From the NCBI GenBank assembly GCA_914767715.1, contig OU612069.1, positions 19,527,387 to 19,591,386 on the forward strand: DNA of 64,000 nucleotides, written 5' to 3'. The notes under the pieces are model-generated. The model worked only from the letters and a program-made list of their open reading frames with translations. It was not told where the DNA came from and searched no databases. A program made the position numbers and the translations under genes. The stretch is from Membranipora membranacea. Taxonomy: Eukaryota > Bryozoa > Gymnolaemata > Cheilostomatida > Membraniporidae. Below, piece by piece: positions 11,261 through 24,900 of the stretch; the first letter of the stretch is position 1; each line of letters begins with the position of its first letter.

Positions 11261-12237
11261 TCTCTATTACAGATTCATGCAGGAATAAACTGAAACATTG
11301 GAGACATCTGGAGCTGCTTTGGTTTGAATTCTCACAAACAATGCCAATAAAATGAAATGAGCGGGACAGTTTAGATTCTGTAAATTCTAGTTCAAGCTTT
11401 CGCTGTAAATTAAATTGCAGTTTAAAACCTGACGGGTGTTATGAAAAAAATAGCCTTTGAAGAATGTATGACATGGAGGGTTGTGTGATTGTATCTCGGC
11501 TCTAGAGAAAAAAATAATAGACTAGTTATGAGTAAGTGACACTGAGGTGTGTATAAACTGAGGTATATGTATCTCAGTGATAAGTGACCAAAGGAATCTA
11601 CCTGGCTGACGATAAAGCGATTCGCAGAAGGCCTTGTGGAAAACATTGTCACCAGACAGATAAGAAACTGTCGAAATTTATAAAATATTGCGTGATGTTC
11701 ATTGAAATACATAGTATCAAAAATCATCCCTGTTCACATGGCCGTGTGAACAGGGCTAATCAAAAATAATAAGCATTGAAAGTTACTGTACAGCGGAAGA
11801 TTGTCTGCCCCTCTTGTCAGGGCAGGCAATTCCAAGTTAGATGTTGCTGTAAAATAATAACCTGCGACATGTGCATTAATAATTTAATAACTTTTTAAAA
11901 AATGACTTAATTTATAATAAAAATGGAAAGCATCGGATGGATTGTCATTGAAAAGGTTGAGCATAAAACAAGGAGATTGCTAATTTTTGAGTTGCCAAGT
12001 AAATTTGCACTTGTGCCATGGCATGGGCCTAATATCAATAATACCACGGAATTTAGAATTCTAAATCTTATATAGACAACTATTGAGCAGGTTGAAAAAT
12101 AAACTATCACTAAAATTAGACATGTTCATACAGGAGAGAAACAGGGATGGCTGTCATGAGAGATAAATAATCAGTAAAAATACACTGAGTATATGTATAT
12201 ATATATGGTATACGCATAGTGGGTACACGTTAGGAGT
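11261..12237. other. Intergenic spacer with two small hairpins
   Basis: No gene is supported. Two strong palindromes lie close together: CCCTGTTCACATGG/CCGTGTGAACAGGG at 11,728-11,755, and ATTGTCTGCCC...GGGCAGGCAAT near 11,801-11,831. A further perfect TTTAGAATTCTAAA palindrome lies near 12,051-12,065. Confidence 0.5.
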
Positions 12238-12486
12238 AGGAGGTAGCTCAGTTGGTTAGAGCGCCGGACTTCAACACGCAAGTGTTGAAGGTTGTGGGTT
12301 CGAATCCCACTGCAGTCCATCTTCTACTGGGGATTGGTTGGCCCCCAGGTGTGCTTCGACCTGCCTGCAAACTGAGAGCAAATTGGCGCAGATATTGCGG
12401 CCTTGCCACTAAGGCATTGATATTTCGCCGCCCATGCCTCGGGATGGGCGAGTGATATGCCACCGGATTTTAATCAACCTTTAATC
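12238..12486 (+). mobile_element. tRNA-derived SINE, family 1, best copy
   Basis: The head (about 12,238-12,317) has an A box TAGCTCAGTTGG and a B box GGTTCGAATCC, the pol III internal promoter. The anticodon region is a 9-bp hairpin (CTTCAACAC / GTGTTGAAG), unlike a normal tRNA, and the acceptor ends pair poorly. The body (GGCCCCCAGGTGTGCTTCGA, then ACCTGCCTGCAAACTGAGAG) recurs in four other places in this window. The 3' end is a short TTTAATC repeat. It lies 465 bases beyond the 3' end of the aminotransferase-like gene. Confidence 0.8.
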
Positions 12487-12950
12487 ATTATGGTTATTGG
12501 GCATACAGAGTCACATGTGTAGCCTATGATCTCCCAAGCTGTCTGTGAGTTTGTGACGGCGGACTTGTTTGAAGCGGGCTGTCATGGCTCTAGGGTTGAA
12601 TGCAGCTTTCTCTTTTCTATCCTCTTCCTCCACAATTCTGTCTAACATTGGTGCTGAAGAGGTCCTTCTGTGAACAAAAAGAGCTTATGTTACATTCAGT
12701 ACCGCCGTGTGACTATTACATAATAATAATCCATTCTATCAATGGATGATATGTAGAGTAAATCTTGAAACATTGGCCCATTCATCACTAAGACTAGCCT
12801 TGCCATGTTTGATTGTGAGGGGGTGGGGGTTCGCTTCACCAGTCAACAAAGCTTATCAATCCATGGGACATCAACATGAAACAATACAAAAGATTTGAAT
12901 CACTATTCAACATTATTATTGGCTTTGCTGAAGACCAACGCAACATTATT

Positions 12951-15900
12951 TCACCTTTTGATGTACGTCTGATGTAGTAGAATGTGTTCCCCCTCCAGTA
13001 TGTGTTCCGCCTCGTCGGGCGTGACAAACCAGATCAGCTCACTCTCTCTCCCTCCAGTCTCATCACTGCTCATACTGTTATAGTCTGAGTCACTGTCCTC
13101 CAGCAGGCGATCTGGTACTGACTGCATAATATTCCGCGCCTGGGCTAGTATTTCCTGTAAATGAAATAAAGTTTAATATAAATAATAAGCACCCCTTTCT
13201 TAAGCTTAGAGCAGTGCAAAAAAGTGTATGAGTTATATAAAAGAGTCTGTGAGGTATATGTGTATGAGGCATGTGGTATGATCATTCTAAGTTTCTTCTC
13301 GATGCACCACAAATGTTGGTAGCTTAGATCATGACTGAATGATATAGAAGTGTTGAGGCAAAATACTTATTCCTATCCCAACTAGCCATAGCATTGACTG
13401 GTGTAGGGACCAACAAAACGGCTAATCCAAAAAGGTGGTCCTTAACCATGACAGCATTCTAGACTCAATAGTGTGGCACAGCACAATTTTTAACTTATGA
13501 TGTTATAAATTCTAATAAATTTTTGTTATCGACATCGCAGCTAGTGATGGTAAGGTGTCAGATTCTGCGAGACATGATGAGACCAAGACAGCAACAAAAT
13601 TTTAAGATAAGACCGAGATGAGACATATATTTATGCCGATAAAATTATAAATTGCCACTTTATTGGCATCTAGAAATGGTGCAGAAATGACTTTATTAAT
13701 TTTTATATAACATCAGTCTTGGCTTCTGAACAAACATTAAGGGGGCCTTGTCAGTATACTCTGCTAGCCTTGTAAATCGGCCATGGTTTTTTTGGTTTAT
13801 TTGTTTTAAAAAAACCTAAAAACCGTGACAAAAACAGTGTTTGTACTGAAAAAGTCTCGAGGTGTATCAAGAGTGTCTGTCTCGATGAGACGAGACAGTG
13901 TCTCGAGGGGACAAGTCTCACGAGACCGAGAGCGGGATCGACACTTTGCAATCACTTATCGCAGCTTTTTTTTATGTTGTCTTTTCAGACCTACCCAAAA
14001 GTATTGCTGGCTGAGAGGTTTGACTGTAATGCCTTTAGACTGAGAGGTATAAGATAGGCCCTCAGGTGTCAGTATCAAATCCTCTAAGTGGTTGAGCTCA
14101 TCTGCACCAGCTTTCCTTTTAGGAATCCATCCTCCACCCTGATTGTATGTGTACTATATTGAAAGTGACGAATATAATATTAAGGAATTGTCACCTTCGT
14201 GTTTGAGGTAACATAACTCTCGTTACAAGTAATAACAACCATTCGCATGGGTTGGCTTCTCCTTCATCATATACTTAACTTGCAATAAATTATTAAAAAT
14301 AAGTTCATTCTATATCTCATGATGAAGATTGTCAAAAGACAAGCTTGCTCAAAATGTCGTTTCTAGGTCAAGAGACTCCAAAGTAGGTTATGTTTTGTTT
14401 TACTTTCACAAGGTTGTTTGGTTTTATACATAACAACATCACAATATTAGCTAACTACTTACAAGAGGTAATAATTTCCAGCCATTATCGGTGATATCTT
14501 TAACCGCCTGGAGTACAAACGATAATTCATCTTCTGTTATTGTGTAAGGAAGATTCAATCGACAAAATCCAGGTCTACAAACACAGCAACAGGCACTTGA
14601 TATGAGGGTTTTCATGTACAAGCAGATTCCTCATAATGAGATCCAAATTTGTTACCCTTAACTTTCATCAGTAACACATAGCACATTCGTGGTGCTCTCT
14701 ACAATTCAGGTAACAAGCAGGCTACGGAGACATATGAGGACGTTCAGTTTCTCCAAACAGACTCCTGTTGTTTACCAGCTAAGTACATTTGAATACCAGA
14801 AGATTTCGGCAGAAGCACATTTGTGAAGGAAATATAACTTAACTTACTTTAGTATTTCCTGATTATCATGGTCACACTCTTCATCACACATGCACTTTGA
14901 CCCGTCAGCTGACCTTTAAATAATACAAGATCACTTCAGGACACCAGTATAAATATATGACAAAGATAAATAGACACAATATACAGTATAAGTTCATATA
15001 AGGTCAACAAGCCTTAACACCACAATGATTTAGAACAGTAAGTGGTTTTGTATCTACATGGATAATAATTAAGACCAGAACTCTGCCACAGAATTTTATC
15101 TGATTTGATGTCATTATATAATAGTGACATTACTGACACCTCCATGGAATGTAAATGAAAACTTACTGTGATGCTGATTTGTAGATCTTGAGAAAATGAG
15201 ATGCATCTATGCCTAAAAGTTTCTGTAAAGTAAATATATCATTATTCTACGTCATGTAGTGTTTTAGTCATTGTTCAAAACTAACAAGTAGGTATTGGTA
15301 TTAGGAGAGCATATTTTCCTATTGACCGAGCCTCAAGATGACAAGATGACTTATGATATCGGTAACGGAAAGGACTTGAGGGCTAAAACCAAGCAACAAT
15401 TAAATGATATCAAATTCCAAATACTAGGAGAACCATTAATTGTGTACTCCTTCAAGAATTATGGTTGTGGAGTAGAAGTTAATCACTGACCTCTCCATAT
15501 GGACCAGCACATGCACATCCACCTCTGGTTTGAATTCCGTAGAGATCGTTGAGTAGAGTAGATATAAAGTTATGATGTATGAGCTTGTTTACTGTTGGAT
15601 GAGTGACTATGAATGAGAAAATAGGTAGCCTGTGAACTGAGCCACAGCCCAAGATTGTCATGTGACGGCAGTGTTGAGTCCAGAACTCTTTACCCTTGTT
15701 GTACAAGTAGGATTCTCGGTCTTCGATTTGCCGCAATCCAATGGACTAAAAAAATAGAATACTAAGTTGCTAGATTTATGACCGATTTAAGTATTATGTA
15801 TTGATTTACATAATTATTACATTCAGCATTCAGCCCCACTGTTTGAAATAGGAGAAAACCAATCTCACAATATAAGTTCCATGAGGAAAATGGCCAAATC

Positions 15901-18900
15901 GTTTTTGTTTGATGAGGCCGGTCATAATATTCAGTATCAAACAAAGAAAATGCTTGGAGGTGCACAACAACGAAGACATGACTGAGGGCCGACCGAATCC
16001 CACTGGGGCCACAATTGGCTGATAGATGGTACTTGTTCATAACTCGACACTCACATGTTTTATTTTGAATGCTAATGCAGCTCTTATAGATTCTATGATG
16101 GCTGGAGTTCCTCCTTCTTCTCTGGCTTCTACATCATTCAGATAAAGATGGCCGTCTGAATAAACCTAGAATGAAAAAATGTTCTACTGAGTTAGACAGA
16201 AAAAACAATGGCAACAACAATGTTATGCTGAATTGAAAAACTGGATTTCAAAATACAGGTTATGTCATGTATATCTCATGTTATGCTGAGAGATTTGAAA
16301 TCAAACTTGAATTATAAACCGAAATGTTAAGCATGTTTCATTATCAGCAAGGTCAACGCAGTGAAACATTAGGAGTCGTCCTATTTTACTACCATCTCCT
16401 ACTTCTTGTCTGGATGGAATTAAACAAGATAAGTGGTAGTTTTAGTGCTCAAACCGTGCCAGGTGTGCTATTATTGGCATCGTGTTATCATTATTCATTA
16501 TGACCCACATCCCCGCCAATAGAGATGTGGTTCATAATGAAATACCAATAGTAACAACTGCGACAAGTTTTGAGCACTAGGAAAGAGGCTCAGCTGTTGA
16601 ATAATGGAAGGAAAACCTATAAACAAACATGAAGTACTCACATATGACACAGTTCCACCTCCTGGGATGACAGGGACTTCATTTTTGAACAGATTCTTCT
16701 TCGCCACAAGAATTCCTGGAGTCTGAGGACCACCCACAAACTTATGTGGTGATATAAATACAGCGTCAATACTTCTACAAAGATTGGAAACATGAAGTAC
16801 CTTTATATGGAGAACAAAAAAATTTCTCAAACTGAAAAGTCACCCCATCAGCACATGAAAAAAAAAGAGCTTCTATAGGGAAAATGTAAATAGGTGAAGT
16901 GGGACAATTAGTGGCACTGTTGCTACGGAGTAGAGAGACTTGTATCTCAGAGTTGATCTGCAAGCAGTGTGCTGTGACTGTAGATCATATAGTCATTCCC
17001 ACAATGCAATGTTATCATTTTTATTCCAACAAATGACTTGAATTAAGAAATATGCTGCATATCACATGAGCCAAAGCTGGTACTCTTAATCAGCTAACCA
17101 CTGTATACAACATTATCTTCCCTGATTATCGCTATTTGTGAATAGAGATTTGTACAAGGAATACTTTACGGCCAAAATCAAAGTTACCACTAGCTAACCA
17201 GTTGTGTAAAAGACTTATGAATCATTTCGAAGACACTTACAAGTCAATATCTACTGCCAGCAAAAAGTACAACATGATTCAGAAATAAGCCAAGTCTACG
17301 TATATCATTTTATGAGTCACCCTCATTTACAAGTTTGGTGACTTTATTACAAGTATAAGACTCGCAGACTGCTGCTAGTTATAAGCTGTAACTTACCCCT
17401 GTGACGTGGAGTTCATATCTATATCTACATAAGGAGCTGCCGTAGCGTAATCCCAGAATACCAGAGCTCCGTACTTCTTTAGTATACGAGTAACTCTCTT
17501 CACATCGGAGAGAATACCGGTAACATTACTAGCAGCGCTGAACGAGCCTATCAATGTCTTTTCTGTGGACTCCTGTTAACAAATATGTAATCAAGTCAGT
17601 CAATACCGCGAAACACGGAGGGAAAAGGGCAGACAACTGGCCTATGTACCGTGAGCATAATGCAGCAACCATAGGAGAAGGAGGTGGTACAGTTGGCTAG
17701 AACGCCGTTCCTTTAGCATGCAATTGTTGAAGGTCATGGGTTCGAATACCACTGCACCCCATTGACTACCAGGGTTTGGTTGGTCCCCAGGTGTGCTATG
17801 ACCTGCCTACAAACAGAAAGCAATCTGGCTCAGATATCGTGGCCTAGTCCTAAGGCAAATAGCATTTCACCGCAGATGCTTCAGGCTATGGCTAGTCTAC
17901 GCACTGTGCAGGATTTGCTTGGATTTTTCCTCTCATTACTTTTACATCAATCTTACTTCATATAGCCTAGGGTCCAATAATACACATTGTATGACCTTTT
18001 GTCAATGTCATGAATAACCGCCCTTATTCAAAATGAAAGAAATTCTGGCTGACATTTTCTTCACTACATGGCAGTGAATATCTCTGCTCATGGGTATTTC
18101 CCAAACATGAGGCTACTTTTCCCAGAGTCTGACTGGAATACTCTCATACCTGGAGCAATATAGTAGGTGGCATGAATAGAAATCAATAGATATTGCAGTT
18201 TTAGTGCTCCCCTTGATTAACTTATAACACTCAAGAGCAGACAACTCCAGCGAAATCTTGCATTGTTCTCAGACTTTTTCCCCTCCGGGGGGCCGTCGGA
18301 CAGGGGGCAAAGTCTGGGGGGCTCAGACTAGGCTATGGCGTGTAATACAACAAGTTGATTTTAATCGACTAGTCTTTTTGATGGCGCCAGCGCATAAAAC
18401 CACTAAGATTGGTTCATGGGCAACAAGTCAAATTATGCTGTATTGACATCTCTTATCCCATCACTTCACCTCATCGTTGCAGCAATGGTGAAATATAGGA
18501 TTCAGCGTAAAAGAAAACAAGTCATCGTAGTCAGGAGATGATAGACAATGATTTTAAGGTCTCTCCGAAGACCATTCAATTAAGTCAGCCAATATAGAAT
18601 TAAATCACGACACTCCATAGACTTTGAATTATTTATCTGGATGACATATAAATAAGACGACTGTGACAGGAATTAGAAGCCTCAGAGGCATCAAGCTACG
18701 TCTGGATGACATAGAAAATGACACTGGCAGAATATGGAAGCCTACAGCATGCACCAACAAGCACTTCAATAATGGTAATAACTGTTTTGAAATAAGTAAT
18801 GTCTGAACAAACAATTAGTCATGCTCGCTGTCAATTAGAGGAGTTACTGTAATTGGTGAGTTATTGACTAGAACCACTAATAAATTCAAGCATGTCTGGT

Positions 18901-21900
18901 GACATACCAAGGATTATGTTTATCAGTGCTACTTTACTCAAGTAATGGTTCAGAAGCAACAGAAAGCAAAAGGCAACAACATTAGTGCATTTTTACAGTA
19001 ATTCTTATTGCAAGTATGCAAACGAAAGATAGATCTATTGTAAAATTGAGATTATGATGTTTCATGAATTTTATTTAGATGTGAAATTGACTGGAGGAGG
19101 ACAATTTTACTGGGATCTATGTAGATTTACTGTAGTTATCTTATCTTTAGTTTATTGCCACAGAGGTTGTACATATGGTGATGTATCAGGGCATAGCTTA
19201 GCAAAATTTCTGTGCACAAAACATGTGTCTCCTCAGAACCATCAGAATAGAAAAGAAAAACCACTTATCCAACCTCCTCAAATAAGAGAGCTGTGAGATT
19301 TAATTTGGGAGTTACCCTCTATCAGTGCATGAGAGGATAACTGCTAACACAATGTACTCAAGGCCAAGATGATAAAACCACAGCTGCTACATAAGATGTC
19401 TACCATCCTCCATATACCGTTCAATTTATAAATATTGGTTTGTAATACTTGACAGAAATAAATTCTATAATTACTGGTTTTTACTCGCTTAAAGTAATAT
19501 TCCAACAGAGTAACCGCCCATCTCAGACCTATACTGTAATTATTCAGTTATAACTTGTGTCAGCGACTCCATGAGACATACTAGAGTGAAAACATCTGCA
19601 GCTATAAGTTTTCTGTCACCATAGCAAACTAGGTCATCACTGAGATCGATATCAGTCTTATAAAAGCATAATTAATATTCCTGCACGTGGTGAAAATGCT
19701 GTCTAGGACATGGTTGCTTTATATTGGTGTGCTGAATTTTTTTGTCACATGACCGGTTGTTATATAGCTCGGCTTATCAGTAGAAGGAGAGCAAACCCAA
19801 AGGCAGGAAAATTAAATCCAACATTATCTAATGTTAGACAAATACTGGGTCTACCACATCCACGGCAGATTACAAGCCGTACAATCATTAGATAACCCTG
19901 AGAAAATTGCATTATGGGATAAGCTGATAGACCAGATTAACCTGTACATTTATTTCAGACAATTTGTGAACCTATTTTGAAATCTTACCATAATTCTTTC
20001 TTCAAGATCTTTGATGTCTATCTGGCCATATTTATTCTGTTTTATTGTGTAGACTGTGGCTCCTGATTCTTTCCATGGCAGAATGTTTGAATGGTGTTCA
20101 TAAGGTCCGATCAGTACAACCTACATGAAAAAAAATTATTGATGACATTATGCTCGTGAATAACAGGGCACAACTCCCAGCCCTCGGACAAAACTTTGTT
20201 TCAGTCAGTTGCATCGGGGAGGGTGATTGCATTCACATCATGTGATTTGTACAATGTTCTTTAAGGCAAGAGAAGTGCTTAATCAAGCAGAGCCTGAGGA
20301 CCCCTTGGATATACCCAGCACAGGTACGGCTTTGGAGAAGGATGATGATCCACCTAGTCTTTCAGAGATTGAAGAGATTATCAAAGCCTCGCGCAATGGT
20401 AAAGCGCCAGAAATTTATGAGCTACCTGCAGAGTTTTTAAGCTGTAACAGTAGCTCATGCGCAGCAGCACTCGAGACTCTGTTCTCGGGTATATGGAGAG
20501 AAGAAGACATCCCACAAGACTGGAGGCGCGGCGTGATCATCAAACTACCCAAGAAAGGAGACCTGAGTAAGACAACGAATTGGAGGGGTATAACTCTACT
20601 ACTTTACATCAGTAAAATATTTCTGAAGATTTTACATCATTTTATCAACATTTGCAGGAGCCCTAGAGGAGAACAGAAGTCTAGATGAAGAGCAAGCAGG
20701 TTTTCGCAGCGTAAGAAGTTGTAAAGACCACATATTCACACTGAGGAACATCATAGAACAGTGTTAAGAATGGAGGATGCCCATGTACGTCAATTTTATT
20801 GATTTCAGGAAAGCTTTTGACAGCATTCATCAGGAGAGCATGTGGAGAGTGATGAAGTTTTATGGTATGCCTGACAAACTCATCACTCTGACACTGGCGT
20901 TCTACACCGGGTATGCGTGTAAAATGCAGGGCGGAGCAGAGGACGAGTACTTCGAAGTAAAATCAGGAGTTCGACAGGGCTGCGTTATCTCACCTCTGTT
21001 ATTTATCATGGCTACAGACTACATAATGAAGCAAGTACAAGCGACGTATCGAACTGGACTCTGATGGAATCTTAAAACCAAGCTGAACTATCTAGCTTAT
21101 GCAGACGATGTTGCGCTGTTTTCTTCAACACATGGAAGCATGCAAACAGTTACAGACAAGCTCTTAACAACAGCGAGTAAAGCGGGATCGCACATCAATA
21201 AAAAAAAGATGAAAGTTTTGAGGATTCATCGAGATGGAATGGGCCCTGCATCTAACAACAATTTCACAGTCAGCAACAAGCCACTCGAGTTTGTAGAGAA
21301 CTTTTTGTATCTTTGTGCGAAAATTGATGCATCTGGTGGTGCAGCAGCAGATGTCAAGAACCGCATCAACTCTGCAACTACAGCCTTTTCCAGACTGAGC
21401 AGGGTGTGGAGATCAAGAAGTATGAGCAATCATCTCAAGTTCAAACTCTACAACTCGAACGTGGTGTCTGTGCTCCTCTATGGATGTTAAACATGGCGAA
21501 TGGCAAAAGTGGATATGAACAAACTGGAGGTATTTCACATGAACTGCTGCCGTCAGATATTGAAAATACATTGGTAGTCCAAAACTTCCAACTTGGACGT
21601 ACGTGAACGCAGCAAGCAGAAACCTGTCTCACAGCTCATAGAAGTTCGAAGATGGAGGTATCTAGGACACAGCCTAAGGAGGAAGGAATCTCTTCAATAC
21701 ACCTGTCTCGGGTGGGCCCCTGAGGGCGACCCAAAGAGACTTGGCGGAGAACTGCGCTTAAGCAGATGAATGAGCACAACATCAAGTCGTGGGCGGATGC
21801 TGGCGAGATGGCGAGAGATCGGGATAGATGGAAGAGGAGGGAGAAGGTGATTTTGTGCAATATTCCACTAGGAGTTCTGCAACATAAGAAAAGTAAGTCA

Positions 21901-24900
21901 AGGCAAGAGAATTAGCCTATATGAAATTACACTCCGGAACCATTGACTCACACAATCTGCTGAGGTTGACATATTCTTCAGAAGGACTTTTCATTGGAAT
22001 CATAGTTTTATATTGTTAATCAGATTGCCTACAAAAGACCTGAGCCTAATATCTGATCTGAGATCGAGCACAGTACTAATGAAGTATAGCGATGCCGGCT
22101 GTATTAATTATAAAAAATAAACTAAACTGATCAGTTTTTATATTTCACTTTTTATACCCAGGATGCCTCCTCTTTTTCTACAAAAACCTATAAGGGTCGC
22201 TGCTAATTTTTAGTCTGCTACCAATGGTTAGTAATAAAGATAATAATAATATCTTACTTGGTTAGAATCTTGGCTGTAAACATTTCTTAAAATAGAGACT
22301 CAAATCGGATAAGGAATTTCATGTGAACGTATGATCGGTGATTTAATTCAGTCAGACCTGAAAGAGAATTAGGGTCAATGGGGGGATTATCTCTCATGTA
22401 GTAACAGTATTTAATTGTTACACAGTTCAATTAAATTCAAATGCATAACTTCAAAGAAATTAGAGTAATTTTGTTAAAGTTTTGTTTACTTGTTGTTGCA
22501 CTGGTAGGGTATTTAGCAATGATGGAGGTTAAAGCGGGTATTAGGCTACACGACACAGAAACGCATAGGGAAAATAGATCTTACAACAAACCCATTCTGT
22601 TTGAAACTGAAATTTGCTCACTCATGATGTAAGAAATCAAATTTTAATTTTTCAGACTTTAGTAAACATAGTTATGACTAATAATAGTTAGTATTACAGA
22701 CTGGTTATTATATCCAATCACCTGCACTTATATAATCAGTGATAGTGATTAGGATCTCTGGTATGGTATTCTTACTTAGTATAGACTCTCAGGGACAGGG
22801 GTGAAATGTAACCCCCTAAGACAATCTGGGGGTGGAGCGTTATAAGGGGTTCAAATTTAAGTGAATAATTGTTATCTTTTAACTCTATTTTGAGCAGCAT
22901 ATTTAATTCGCAAATATCCTGTATTTTGGAAAAGAAATGAAATGTCAGGTATTTGGGAGTAGCGATCTGAGAGCGTCTAACAGTACGCTCCTGGCTAGTG
23001 GTGGTGAAGAACACCAGTTAGATTGTCATCAGATATGAGGGAGTCTATCTCCTGATTATTAGGGTACTAGTAGTGTGTTATTAGTGACTGGTTACTTGGT
23101 ATAAGAAGTCATAATTGAAATTAATACCAAGTTATATATGTAAGGAGTATAAACATCAAAATACTAGCTACTGAATAATTTTAGTTTTTCTAGTGAAATT
23201 AAAAGTATGAAAAACAACTTGATGGATTTTCTGGCAATTCAAACTTTTCCTTCAAATTAACTGTAGGCTGCTCAAGATTACTATTGTAATTGGAGAATAA
23301 CTTTGAGATTTATCCCTGTTAGAAATGGGGAGACAAACCCTAGAAGTAAATAAGAAGTACCGTTTGATCAGGGATGATTTCCATGGCAGAGACTAGTTTA
23401 TGAATGGCCCCGGTTACTCCAGATCCAGTAAATAGGAGAACATCATCATCGTTAGCGTTCACACACTTCTTTATATATGATCTGTAGATAAAATCATGAG
23501 TCAATAAAAATTAGGCAAAATGACCTTCCCACAATGCAATGCTCGCAAACTACTGTCTCAATCTTATAAGCAATATCATATTTAGATGTTCAGTCAGAGC
23601 CCTGGGGCTAGAACTCACAGATAATGAGTAGTTCATTATCTGAATCCTGACAGAGCAAGTGGTTCTCTTACCATATGGTAATTATGTGGTATAAAGCGCT
23701 GCGTTTTCCAATATGTGGGAAAGTAAGGTCACATCATAACTCGTAGTGAATTAGGGATACCGATGGGGAAGATGTCATGGCAGCAAACCAATTCCTATTG
23801 CTATGGAAACTCTCTACCGAGAGCGTATTATTGCTCACAGAGCAAGACTAATTATATTAATATTTCGTAATATTTAATCGCAAAATCTCAGACATGTGTA
23901 ACCCCGCAGTCCACTAGCTGATGAGCGAGGACTGATTGGTTACTGACCTTGCACCTTCTCTGAGTAAGCTTGTCTGTCTGGCCGTAACACAAGTCATGGT
24001 GTGTGTGTTAGCGTAGTTATGACAAACTTCCGACTTTATATAGTCCTCCACAAACGTAACTGGTCTGAAATAAAATAAATAGGTAAACTAAACGAGAACA
24101 CAGAAAAGTCCTTCCGAGCCATGTTTACAAAGATGTAGAACCATGTCATTCATTATCTGACTTCCTCCTCAGAGATCTAGGTGACAACACGTAATCTCGT
24201 TTATTCACGCTCTTCAAAATCTTGAGAGAACAAAACTGTTGGTTAAACTTCATTTGATTTCTATTTTTAGATTCTATGTTTGTATATCAAGTTTTAGGGG
24301 GGTTGTCGGCTTAGTCACAGTATCAGGCCTATAATTGCAGATCAATTATATATTTATCAGGAGAAAGTTGACACCTGGGATACTATCACTGTCTGACTCT
24401 TATGAATAAAGATTTACAGGGGTCCCCGTCAATGTAACAGTAAAACAGCACACCCAACAAGATAAAATACCACCACTTGATAGTCTTTTTTGTTTATATA
24501 ACATGTAAGAAAACGGCTATTAATGTATAAGCTCCCCACCCCGTTTTTACATAAAAATAACAATATTAGTAAATGTTGACAGGTATTATTTATATCTATT
24601 ATAACATACTAACTGAATTATCCGTTATTGCATGATTGTGAGATCACAGCAAAGTGAAAATTCTGTTATTGTGTTTCTGATGAAGCATGAGCGTGGTCGA
24701 AATAGTGTTTAATGATTGATTGAAATCATGTTATTCAAGATAAACCTTATAATATTAATCAGGTAGTTGACTCTGGGTCTTGGGATTTCACACTAAAATA
24801 ATTATATAACCTTTAGATAACTGAACCACACAAGGATTCCATAACATGAAACAAAATATTAAATTTGCTGAGAAATAAATCGAATAAGATTTGTCCGAGG

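Noticed and set aside
12238-12317. A genuine tRNA gene
   Set aside because: The A and B boxes are present, but the acceptor ends do not pair well, the anticodon arm is a 9-bp hairpin, and a non-tRNA body that recurs elsewhere follows. It is a SINE head.
19054-19296. Plus-strand 80-codon frame in an intron of the aminotransferase-like gene
   Set aside because: It has no motif, splice partners or family resemblance; judged a chance frame.
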